Assembly (NCBI GenBank): GCA_034006265.1
Contig: JAVETB010000005.1
Location: 1-64,000 of the forward strand
From: Syntrophus sp034006265
GTDB lineage: Bacteria > Desulfobacterota > Syntrophia > Syntrophales > Syntrophaceae
Length of the DNA stretch: 64,000 nucleotides
Reading direction: 5' to 3'
Both the position numbers and the translations under genes were made by a program. Below the pieces are notes generated by a model. It saw only the letters and a list, made by a program, of their open reading frames with translations, ran no database searches and had not been told where the DNA came from. The first letter of the stretch is position 1, and the number at the start of each line of letters is the position of its first letter. Below, piece after piece: positions 51,258 through 58,411 of this stretch.

Positions 51258-51605
51258 TTATTTGAAATCTTCACAGCTTTCACAGATGTTCCTGCATCCC
51301 CCGAACACACCGCCTTTCCAGTGCTTCAAGAGTTCCGAATTCAGGATGTAGCCGGAACCGAAGGTGGAGTGAACGTAGTCGATGCTGATGGGCTTCGCCT
51401 TTTCTAGAAGAGATTTTTCCACGAGAAACGTCACGCCTCTATCCGTAAAAACCTCATCATCCTCCTTCTTATCATCCATAGCCATCACAAGAAATGGACC
51501 TCGCCATCCGCCTTCAGAGACCAGGATTCTGATAGGCTTGACATCTTTTTGTTCTTCAAGGAAATGCTTAATTTTTTTCGCTGCCTCTTCGCTGACTTCA
51601 AACAT
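51258..51605 (-). CDS. HesB/IscA-like protein with C-terminal cysteine cluster
   Basis: A 115-residue protein of the HesB/IscA fold. The start is ATG 51605 behind GAAAGGAG; the upstream promoter at 51673-51701 rules out a longer form from 51674. The fold is recognisable as IRILVSEGGWRGPFLVMAMDD and the later ISIDYVHSTFGSGYILNSE. Compared with classic IscA the first Cys position, normally in GxC-x-G, is occupied by Trp (GGWRGP), while the C-terminus has three cysteines in FGGCRNICESC. This is the shape of a deltaproteobacterial HesB-like group, some of which are selenoproteins. Whether it carries Fe-S clusters is open. It is a single-gene unit. Confidence 0.8.
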   Translation of the reverse strand: MFEVSEEAAKKIKHFLEEQKDVKPIRILVSEGGWRGPFLVMAMDDKKEDDEVFTDRGVTFLVEKSLLEKAKPISIDYVHSTFGSGYILNSELLKHWKGGVFGGCRNICESCEDFK

Positions 51606-51672
51606 ATAGGGCTCCTTTCCATAAAATGTTGTTATGCTTTCTTTATAATGACTAATAATTACCTTTAATGAC

Positions 51673-51701
51673 ATATTATGTGTTTATCGGACACTTGTCA
51701 A
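51673..51701 (-). promoter_or_regulatory. Near-consensus promoter for the HesB-like gene
   Basis: On the minus strand TTGACA (51701-51696) and TAATAT (51678-51673) with a 17-base spacer. Transcription should start near 51666, giving a 5' leader of about 60 bases. Confidence 0.65.
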
Positions 51702-51888
51702 GGTTCGTTTCTTTCAATCGGAGTACTTCCAGGTCCTTAGGGGACAAACGACAACATCGGTGTTGCATGAAAAGGATGGGATAATTTGAGCCTGTAGGAA
51801 AAGGCGAAGGGGTTGTTCCGGGAGGAGTGTTCAACGAAAGGCCCTTCAATGCGAACGGGCCATGAAGAAGAGGAAAGCCAGGGGAGCG

Positions 51889-52863
51889 CTAAATTCTCCA
51901 GGCGGTGATGAGTTCCGGCGAAGCCGCCACAACTTCGATAAAAGAGGTCCGGCTTTCGCTGAGGCAGGTCACGGTCACGCCGGCATCCCTGGGGGCATCG
52001 CTGTAACGGGCGCAGATTTCCGCGGCCAGATGCACCACTTCAGCACTGCCGCCCCCGGGAATCAGAACGGTCGGTCCCCGGAAGGAGGTCATGTAAACCG
52101 TGACATCCCCGTTCTCCGTCAACTTCTGGATTGTTTCATTGTCATTGCGGTTTCTACCCACCACGATTTTGGTTGATTCGTTCAAACGGAAGTGGCGGCC
52201 GACTTTCAACAGTTCAATGTCCCGGCGGGAAAACTCTTTTTTATGGCTGAAAAGATCCTTGAGCCTTATGGAGAACATCGGATCGGTGAGGAGGCAGCCG
52301 CCGGCAGGGGGGTCGTAATCGGATATTCCGTAGTTTTCTGCCAGTTCGATCTGTATTTTCCGGCCCCGCCCCGAAATGGCCAATAACCTGTCACGCTGAA
52401 CGATCCCCTCTCGTTCCTGCCTGGTTTCGGGCAGCAGCCTGGCGGACAACGGCCTCAGGAGATCATCGCGATATCCGGAATTTTTGGCAATCACTTCGAG
52501 CATCTGCTTTCCCTGGGACATGGGCCGCTGTCCCAGAACCTCACCCGTGAAGATAAAATCCGCTCCCAGTTCAGCCATTCTGTCCCCCGCCGTTTTGATC
52601 ATCAGGATGTGGCAGTCGATGCAGGGATTCAGGTTCTTTCCGTATCCGTACCTGGGGGAAAGAAGCATCAGCAGATGTTCGTCGGTAATGTCCAGAACGG
52701 TCAGGGGAAGGCGGATTTGCGCGGCGGCGCGGCGGGCTTTCCCTGCGCTGAAGAAGGGGGTCTCAAAGGTGATCCCCAGGACATCGATTCCCTGATCCTG
52801 GATGACCTTGACGGCAAGGATGCTGTCAAGGCCTCCGGAAAATACGGCAAGCCCCCTGGTCAT
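51889..52863 (-). CDS. PP-loop tRNA-thiolation-like protein (ThiI/MnmA-related)
   Basis: A 324-residue protein with an N-terminal PP-loop ATPase, VFSGGLDSILAVKV (SGGxDS at about residues 9-14), and a Cys pair CIDCH at about 88-92 typical of tRNA-thiolation enzymes; the block FIFTGEVLGQRPMSQGKQMLEVI recalls ThiI-like sulfurtransferases. The C-terminal 120 residues, with FRLNESTKIVVGRNRNDNETIQKL and GPTVLIPGG, look like an NFACT-R-type RNA-binding domain rather than a THUMP. It is probably a tRNA 2- or 4-thiouridine enzyme or a relative, but the exact base is not inferred. Its ATG overlaps the stop of the LysM gene by one base (TGATG), so the two are coupled. Confidence 0.8.
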   Translation of the reverse strand: MTRGLAVFSGGLDSILAVKVIQDQGIDVLGITFETPFFSAGKARRAAAQIRLPLTVLDITDEHLLMLLSPRYGYGKNLNPCIDCHILMIKTAGDRMAELGADFIFTGEVLGQRPMSQGKQMLEVIAKNSGYRDDLLRPLSARLLPETRQEREGIVQRDRLLAISGRGRKIQIELAENYGISDYDPPAGGCLLTDPMFSIRLKDLFSHKKEFSRRDIELLKVGRHFRLNESTKIVVGRNRNDNETIQKLTENGDVTVYMTSFRGPTVLIPGGGSAEVVHLAAEICARYSDAPRDAGVTVTCLSESRTSFIEVVAASPELITAWRI

Positions 52864-54524
52864 CAATATTGGACCAGTTCCACATTCCAATCCTTATGCA
52901 GCAGGGAATAAAGATTGGGGTCCAGGCCGCAGTCCACAAGAAACAGGGGACTGCGGCTCGGCCGGTCAATTTTCAAGGCGGAGAGGGTGACGGTGATCGT
53001 CGCTTTTCTGCCCCGTTCGGCGATATAGAATGCATAACGTTTATCGAAGGCGCTGGGAAGGGAAAGCGCCGAGAGAATCTGGCTGAGATTGGCCTTTTTG
53101 GAAAGCCGGGTATTGACCAGGAGAACCTCCTTTTTCTGTTTTGACAGGACCTCCAGAAGCGACCGAGGGGGCTTTTTCGTAAACATGAGGATTTCGCGGG
53201 ACTCTGTTTTAAGGAGAATATCGGGTTTCAGCGAAAGATGAAATCCAGCGCTGCTGTTGTCCAGGAGCCTGAACTCCTGGTTTCTTGCAGGGCTGTAGCC
53301 CAGCTCCGTCAACAGGTTAAAGATCAAATCCATCCGGTCGACGGCATCAATCGACTTCGGCTTCAGGGTTGGAGGAGATTTGTCGGCAGGTGGTGGGAAG
53401 GAAATCTCTCCATTGACCACTTCCGTGAATTGAAACCCTTTCAGGTAGGCATATTGTCTGATCTGCCAGGGAAGGAGGGGCGTTTTGTCGGAAACCAGGA
53501 GGATGCCATGAAAATCAGGTCTATCCGCCGTGGGGTTTTTTGTTGTGATGAGCCAGTCGAGATTGATCAGCACCTGCGGATTCCTCTCCAACAGGACGGG
53601 TTTGAGCCCCTTTCGCATGGAATAGGAAGCCGAGGCGTTCATGATTTCCTGGAGAAGCAGGAAGATGTCCTGGGACGGTTTGACCTTGAGTACGGAATAG
53701 TTCTTCCAGTTGGCTTTAATCAGCCTCTGCAGAGAGTCCGGGATCCTGTTTCCAAAATCCAGCAGGACAGTGCTGCCGTCGTCAAATTCCACTACCGGGA
53801 TGGCGCTGCAGTCAATTGTAACCCGCCCCATCTGCGGCAGGGGAAGAAAATAGCTGCCTTTCTGATTCAGATTTCCGTGGCTTCTGCTGAGAAGCTGTTT
53901 CAGGAGAGCCATGTCCTTGTCGGGCGGAAGAAGGGGCTTTATCTCTGACCGCCTCGTCTCGACGTTCTGTTCGGGTGCAAGCGCCGGAGAGGACGTCAGC
54001 AGGCTGATGGCCGGCAGCATGATTGTCTGGCCGATCGAAATGCGGCTGAGGTCCTTCAGCCCTGGATTCATCTGGCTGACCATTCGCAAAGCCTTGTGCG
54101 CTTCGGCTTCTTGAAGCTTCAACTGGTGCTTCAGGATCCGAATGATGGAATCCCCCTTTTTGACCTGGTACGGGACGACCTGCCCGTTCTGAGCCGCCGC
54201 AGGGGGAACGGCCTCCTTTCCTTCCTCGGCCGGGACGGGAAGAAGAATCGTCTGGCCGGGGTAAATCCTGTGAAGGTTCTTCAAGTCCGGGTTCAGTTCT
54301 CTGATCAGCGTGTAGCGGTGGGCGGAGTTCTTGAGAAATGTATTGACGATCCGATCGATGCTGTCCCCCTTCCGGACAACATACTCCTGGGTCGTCTTTC
54401 CGGTTCCCGCGGTTTTGCGGAGCACCATATGGGCCGTGTCTTCCTTGGCTTCCGAGGGGGGGACATGCAGTGTCAGAACGGAGCAGGACCCAAGAAGCAG
54501 GAACAGCAGAAGGCATTTGTTCAT
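52863..54524 (-). CDS. LysM-repeat envelope protein of unknown function
   Basis: A 553-residue exported protein. The signal peptide is MNKCLLLFLLLGSCSVLTLHV. Two LysM domains follow, at about residues 48-96 (YVVRKGDSIDRIVNTFL to YPGQTILLP) and 119-172 (YQVKKGDSIIRILK to IGQTIMLP), which bind peptidoglycan. The remaining 380 residues form an alpha/beta region that I cannot assign: DCSAIPVVEFDDGSTVLLDFGNR, KVKPSQDIFLLLQEIM, GYSPARNQEFRLLDNSSAG and a C-terminal DCGLDPNLYSLL. The cysteine in the signal region (GSCS) could be a lipobox, but the match is poor. It is translationally coupled to the downstream PP-loop gene, an unexpected pairing of a cell-wall and an RNA-modification protein. Confidence 0.85.
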   Translation of the reverse strand: MNKCLLLFLLLGSCSVLTLHVPPSEAKEDTAHMVLRKTAGTGKTTQEYVVRKGDSIDRIVNTFLKNSAHRYTLIRELNPDLKNLHRIYPGQTILLPVPAEEGKEAVPPAAAQNGQVVPYQVKKGDSIIRILKHQLKLQEAEAHKALRMVSQMNPGLKDLSRISIGQTIMLPAISLLTSSPALAPEQNVETRRSEIKPLLPPDKDMALLKQLLSRSHGNLNQKGSYFLPLPQMGRVTIDCSAIPVVEFDDGSTVLLDFGNRIPDSLQRLIKANWKNYSVLKVKPSQDIFLLLQEIMNASASYSMRKGLKPVLLERNPQVLINLDWLITTKNPTADRPDFHGILLVSDKTPLLPWQIRQYAYLKGFQFTEVVNGEISFPPPADKSPPTLKPKSIDAVDRMDLIFNLLTELGYSPARNQEFRLLDNSSAGFHLSLKPDILLKTESREILMFTKKPPRSLLEVLSKQKKEVLLVNTRLSKKANLSQILSALSLPSAFDKRYAFYIAERGRKATITVTLSALKIDRPSRSPLFLVDCGLDPNLYSLLHKDWNVELVQY

Positions 54525-55047
54525 ATAAGTATCCTCAAGTCGTGATCAATGACAGGCCATTCCAGTGGTTGCTGAATATCGCCGGCGGCGGTTTAGAGGC
54601 GATGCACGAAGAACGCCGAATCTGTTGAAAAGGCGACAGGACCGCCAGCAGGGAATGCGTTTCCATGTGGAATTGAAACGATCGACATGGCCATGACCGC
54701 AAAAGTTAAAGTGCCTGAAGTACATATCGAACTTGTAGCGGAAAGTCAATTCTTGTAGTCACGGCAACGACAACTTCATGTTTGCAAGATTTAGTTAAAT
54801 GTTATAGGAAATTCAAGGATTATTTGGGAAATGCCCTGCAGGGCGGAGGGGAGTACCCCGGATATGCGGGCGCTGGAATTCCCGCAGAAACAGGGCATCA
54901 TTCCAGGCGCATTTCATTCCACAGCGGGCGAACCGTTGGCAGGGTTCAGACAGCGCCGCCTCGAGCGCCTTCTTGAGGTGGTGGAGCCATCGGATCGGGA
55001 CAGGAATGACGAGGTTCTGAACAAAAAGGAAACGAAGGGGGGTCGGC
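54525..55047. other. Intergenic region, possible small frame at its right end
   Basis: Between divergent genes. Most of it shows no coding signal. A frame from ATG 54864 (MRALEFPQKQ at its start, EVVEPSDRDRNDEV later) runs to 55055, overlapping the next gene's start by eight bases. It has protein-like composition but a weak ribosome site, and I do not recognise it. Confidence 0.35.
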
Positions 55048-55269
55048 GTGGCTAAAGAGGATCAAGCAGCCTTTATGAAGGAAGTGCAGGCGCGGTTTGA
55101 AAAAAGGGTACGGGAAAATGAAGTCGCCGTTATTGAGCATTGGAAGGATCAACTGGACAGGATTGTGGCCATGAAACCCGAGGGGATTGCCTCTCTGCAG
55201 CTCCAGATTAAAAAAGTGTCGGAAATGATGGCCAACCGGATCAAGACGTTGAAGAAGGATGCGAAGTGA
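55048..55269 (+). CDS. Small coiled-coil protein
   Basis: A 73-residue charged helical protein starting at GTG 55048 after AAGGGGGG. Nearly all of it (AKEDQAAFMKEVQARFEKRVRENEVAVIEHWKDQLDR) is predicted helix with heptad spacing. It overlaps the HD-domain gene by four bases (GTGA), so the two are translationally coupled. I do not recognise it. It may be an accessory of the hydrolase. Confidence 0.7.
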   Translation: MAKEDQAAFMKEVQARFEKRVRENEVAVIEHWKDQLDRIVAMKPEGIASLQLQIKKVSEMMANRIKTLKKDAK

Positions 55270-55871
55270 AAGAAATTGTGAATTTTCTGTTTGAAGTCGG
55301 CATGCTGCAGAAGACACCGCGGACGGGTTTTCAATTTCTTGGTTCGGGTTGTGAATCCGTTGCTGAGCACATCCTCCGGACGATTTTCATCGGCTATACC
55401 CTCTGCAAGCTGGAGCAGGACATTGATGAGCCCCGGGTGTTAAAAATGTGCCTTTTCCATGACCTTCCCGAAGCCAGGACAGGCGATATGAACTACGTGA
55501 ACAAAAAATACGTGACGGTGGACGAAGGCAAGGCGGTCCGTGAGCTGACGGACACCCTCTCCTTCGGTGAAGAGATCAAGGCATGCATTGATGAATTCAA
55601 CGAGGGAAAAACCCGGGAGTCTCTCATTGTCCGGGATGCGGATCAGCTCGCCTTGATCCTCCAGTTGAAGGAATACGGGGATCTTGGTAATAAATACAGC
55701 AGGGAGTGGATTGCCTTCGCCATTCAGCGCCTCTGCACGGACAGCGCGCGTGAAACGGCGAATCAGATTCTGGAGACGGATTCCTCCGACTGGTGGTTTC
55801 AGGATAAGAGTGATTGGTGGATTAACGGAAACAAGAGAAAATATTCCAAGGGGGCAGACAGCGCAAGATGA
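55266..55871 (+). CDS. HD-domain nucleotidase-like hydrolase (YfbR/HDDC2-like)
   Basis: A 201-residue metal-dependent hydrolase starting at GTG 55266. HD motifs: SVAEHILRTIFIGYTL (first His, about residue 35), CLFHDLPEARTGDM (HD at about 64-65) and VRDADQLALILQ (last Asp). This combination is that of the YfbR/HDDC2 5'-deoxynucleotidase group, which dephosphorylates dNMPs and helps to tune deoxynucleotide pools. The C-terminal 30 residues (SDWWFQDKSDWWINGN) are Trp-rich and unusual. It overlaps the next gene by four bases (ATGA). Confidence 0.85.
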   Translation: MKEIVNFLFEVGMLQKTPRTGFQFLGSGCESVAEHILRTIFIGYTLCKLEQDIDEPRVLKMCLFHDLPEARTGDMNYVNKKYVTVDEGKAVRELTDTLSFGEEIKACIDEFNEGKTRESLIVRDADQLALILQLKEYGDLGNKYSREWIAFAIQRLCTDSARETANQILETDSSDWWFQDKSDWWINGNKRKYSKGADSAR

Positions 55872-56695
55872 AGGATGATCGTAATCGAGAGCTTTTACCT
55901 GTCGGTAGCGGCAGAACCGGCCAGAGACGAACCCGGGTCTTTTCTTTCACAGTCTGTGTATGGTTTTCATGGCTCCTTCTTATGGCGGGATGTGCCACCG
56001 TGAATCAGGAGCAGGCGGAATCCCATATGAACATAGGGGTCGCCTATATGCAATCGGGGGAATATAACTCCGCACTGAAGGAGCTGCTCAAGGCGGAGAA
56101 GCTGGGGGAAGCGAATCCAAAGATCCACTACCTGCTGGGGATCGCCTACAGCGGCAAAGGGCTTCAGGAGCTCGCCATCGCAGAGATGAAAAAAGCCATC
56201 AGCCTGGATAACAACTACTCGGAGGCGCACAACTTCCTGGGGACCATCTATCTGAACATGGAAAAGTGGGATCTGGCCATAGAATCCTTTGAAAAGGCCC
56301 TGGCCAACATCCTTTACGACACACCGGCAAAAGCTCATTACAATATGGGGCTGGCCTATTACCACAAGGGGAGTTATGCGGCCGCACTGCAGCAGTACGG
56401 CCTGGCGAGCACACAGAACCCTGAACCCGCCGATTTGCCATTTCTCGAAAAGAACTGGGGAATCGCCCTTCTCGCCTCCGGGCGTCCCCATGAAGCCCTC
56501 AAGCATTTGCAGAAGTCGGTAGAATTGGTTCCCGCCCTGGCAGAGTCCTATTACTGGATCGGGCAATGCTTTGTCGAGCAGGGAAACAGGGAGAAGGCGA
56601 AAGAGGCGTTCCAGGAGGTGATCCGGCTGGCTCCCGATACGGAGTGGGGCGAAAAATCCAGAAAGAAGATCCGGGAACTGTCCTTCCGCCGCTGA
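55868..56695 (+). CDS. TPR-repeat lipoprotein (PilF/PilW-like)
   Basis: A 275-residue outer-membrane-type lipoprotein: signal FSFTVCVWFSWLLLMAGC, with lipobox LMAGC and Cys at about residue 42. It then has at least five or six tetratricopeptide repeats (SHMNIGVAYMQSGEYNSALKELLKAEKLG, NPKIHYLLGIAYSGKGLQELAIAEM, SEAHNFLGTIYLNMEKWDLAIESFEKAL and so on). The arrangement is close to PilF/PilW, the pilotin of type IV pili, but no pil genes are here, so it may serve another envelope assembly. It overlaps the HD-domain gene by four bases and is followed by a glycine-zipper lipoprotein gene. Confidence 0.88.
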   Translation: MKDDRNRELLPVGSGRTGQRRTRVFSFTVCVWFSWLLLMAGCATVNQEQAESHMNIGVAYMQSGEYNSALKELLKAEKLGEANPKIHYLLGIAYSGKGLQELAIAEMKKAISLDNNYSEAHNFLGTIYLNMEKWDLAIESFEKALANILYDTPAKAHYNMGLAYYHKGSYAAALQQYGLASTQNPEPADLPFLEKNWGIALLASGRPHEALKHLQKSVELVPALAESYYWIGQCFVEQGNREKAKEAFQEVIRLAPDTEWGEKSRKKIRELSFRR

Positions 56696-56781
56696 CCTGC
56701 GGAAGATGCCTGCTCTCATCCGTGGTTGCGGCAGGTATGCCGGAAAAAGAATCGCCGTTTGCATCAAGGAGAACATGTGTC

Positions 56782-57522
56782 ATGACGAAGAGAGAAAATG
56801 TCTGGTGTTGTATCATTCCAGTACTTGTGGCCATCGTCGTTCTTTCTGCCTGTACAAGGTATGAAAGGCAGGTGGTTCCCTTCAAAGTCCCTGCCGCCTA
56901 CCCCAATGTCCAGTCGGCGGCCGGTGCTCAGATTGCCTCACGGTCCTATGATGACAACCGGGAGGCCCAGAAAGCATTCGGCTTTGACATCCGCGGTGCC
57001 GGAATCCTGCCTGTTCAGGTTGTTTTTGACAATAAGGGACCCTCGCCGTTGGAGATCATTGCGGAACAGACCTGGCTGATCGACGAAGAGAGCAACATGT
57101 GGCCGATTCTTGATGCGCGGATGGCTTACGACCGAATCGAGAAGGCGACCAAATTCGGAAAGGTGGCTCCTGAAGCGGCGACCGCGGGCTTGCTGGGTGG
57201 CGCGGCGGGTGCCGTTCTCGGAGCGGCCGTCGGTATCGTCACAGGGACCAATGTAGGGGAGGCATTGGGGAAGGGGGCGGCCATTGGAGCCGCTGCCGGA
57301 GCAACCCTTGGAGGAATCAAGGGGATGACCGATGCGAATGTCCAGCGGGAAATCAACGACGATCTTGCTACGCGTTCTCTTGAAAAAAGGGCCATCCAAG
57401 CGGGAGAAATCGCACATGGATTTCTTTTCTTTCCCGGAGAGGCGAAAAAAGCCCGGGAGCTTCGGCTGATGGTACGGGACATCGAAACGGGCAAGACATT
57501 CCGGCTCTTCATGCCCCTGTGA
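56782..57522 (+). CDS. Glycine-zipper lipoprotein
   Basis: A 246-residue lipoprotein: signal IIPVLVAIVVLSAC, with the lipobox LSAC. In the centre is a glycine-zipper block (AGLLGGAAGAVLGAAVGIVTG and GKGAAIGAAAGATLGGIKG) flanked by charged segments. The soluble parts are unknown; ERQVVPFKVPAAYPNVQSAAG follows the lipid anchor. Zipper motifs form membrane pores or dimer interfaces in related proteins. It starts 86 bases after the TPR lipoprotein gene on the same strand and may share its transcript; the ATG follows AAGGAG by ten bases. Confidence 0.75.
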   Translation: MTKRENVWCCIIPVLVAIVVLSACTRYERQVVPFKVPAAYPNVQSAAGAQIASRSYDDNREAQKAFGFDIRGAGILPVQVVFDNKGPSPLEIIAEQTWLIDEESNMWPILDARMAYDRIEKATKFGKVAPEAATAGLLGGAAGAVLGAAVGIVTGTNVGEALGKGAAIGAAAGATLGGIKGMTDANVQREINDDLATRSLEKRAIQAGEIAHGFLFFPGEAKKARELRLMVRDIETGKTFRLFMPL

Positions 57523-57761
57523 CAAAAAAAGAGATAAAAAACGAAAACGCTGCAGAAACAGTCCAGGGCTGTCCGGGCCGGGAAGCCCTCCATCCACTTT
57601 GGGAAGAATGAGCCTCCTCCTTTTGTTCTGAGAAATGTTTTATCCTATTATTTTCAGGCACATCGGGTTATTTCATTTTCCTGAAATTCAAGCGGATTAT
57701 GGCGGAAATCCTCAGACAAATTTTTAAGTTTGGCCTAAGGAATTAGCTGATAAAAAATAAG

Positions 57762-57790
57762 GTTGACATAATGTGTTTTCTTATGTTAAC
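57762..57790 (+). promoter_or_regulatory. Inverted repeat around the transglycosylase start region
   Basis: GTTGACATAA (57762-57771) and TTATGTTAAC (57781-57790) form a ten-base dyad with one mismatch and a nine-base spacer. TTGACA (57763-57768) in the left arm could be a -35 box. The gene start follows at 57800. This is a plausible repressor or activator site; no regulator is adjacent. Confidence 0.45.
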
Positions 57791-57799
57791 CAAACGCCC

Positions 57800-58411
57800 A
57801 TGAAAAAATACAGAAAGCATTGTTTCAGTGTTTTATCATGCCTCATCATTATCTTTCTGGGTTATCCTGATCTTTCCGGTTCAGAGGCTATGGCCGGGGA
57901 AAGTAAAGCGTCTGAAGCCGTTGTCTGCAAAGTTGAGCAGCATTTGAAGGATAAGAAGGCAAAACTGGGAGGTAGAAATCTGCGGGCTGTTGCCCAAACC
58001 GTCTGCAGAGAATCGCAGGTTCGCAAAGTGGATTACCGCCTTGTTCTTGCCGTGATGGAAGTGGAGAGCAACTACAGGCATGATGCCGTTTCACCCGACG
58101 GCTCAAAAGGAATTATGCAGCTGAAGCCGTCAACCGCCCGGGGAATCGTTCGAAAGGCCGACCCCACAAGCAATGGCTCGTTAGATCTCTTCGATCCGAG
58201 AACAAACATCAAAATCGGCGTGTATTTTTTATCGCAGCTGCTTGATGAATTCAAAACGATCCGGAAGGCTTTATATGCCTATAACGTGGGGCCGTACCGG
58301 GCAAAGCGGCATCTGGCCAGGATGCCGGCTAACAAAGATCCGAACAGCACGTTTACCCAGCGGGTCATCAGTGCCTTTCAGAGCAATCGTTTAACCCTGC
58401 CTGCCATCTAG
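57800..58411 (+). CDS. Soluble lytic transglycosylase (SLT domain)
   Basis: A 203-residue exported murein hydrolase: signal KHCFSVLSCLIIIFLGY, then the SLT catalytic domain with LVLAVMEVESNYRHDAVSPDGSKGIMQLKPSTARGI (catalytic Glu in MEVESN), DPRTNIKIGVYFLSQLLDEF and ALYAYNVGPYRAKRHLA. It cleaves peptidoglycan glycan strands with formation of anhydromuropeptides. The start is uncertain: ATG 57800 has no ribosome site, whereas GTG 57773 lies ten bases after AAGG but inside the inverted repeat. It converges on the UPF0182 gene with a four-base overlap of stops. Confidence 0.88.
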   Translation: MKKYRKHCFSVLSCLIIIFLGYPDLSGSEAMAGESKASEAVVCKVEQHLKDKKAKLGGRNLRAVAQTVCRESQVRKVDYRLVLAVMEVESNYRHDAVSPDGSKGIMQLKPSTARGIVRKADPTSNGSLDLFDPRTNIKIGVYFLSQLLDEFKTIRKALYAYNVGPYRAKRHLARMPANKDPNSTFTQRVISAFQSNRLTLPAI

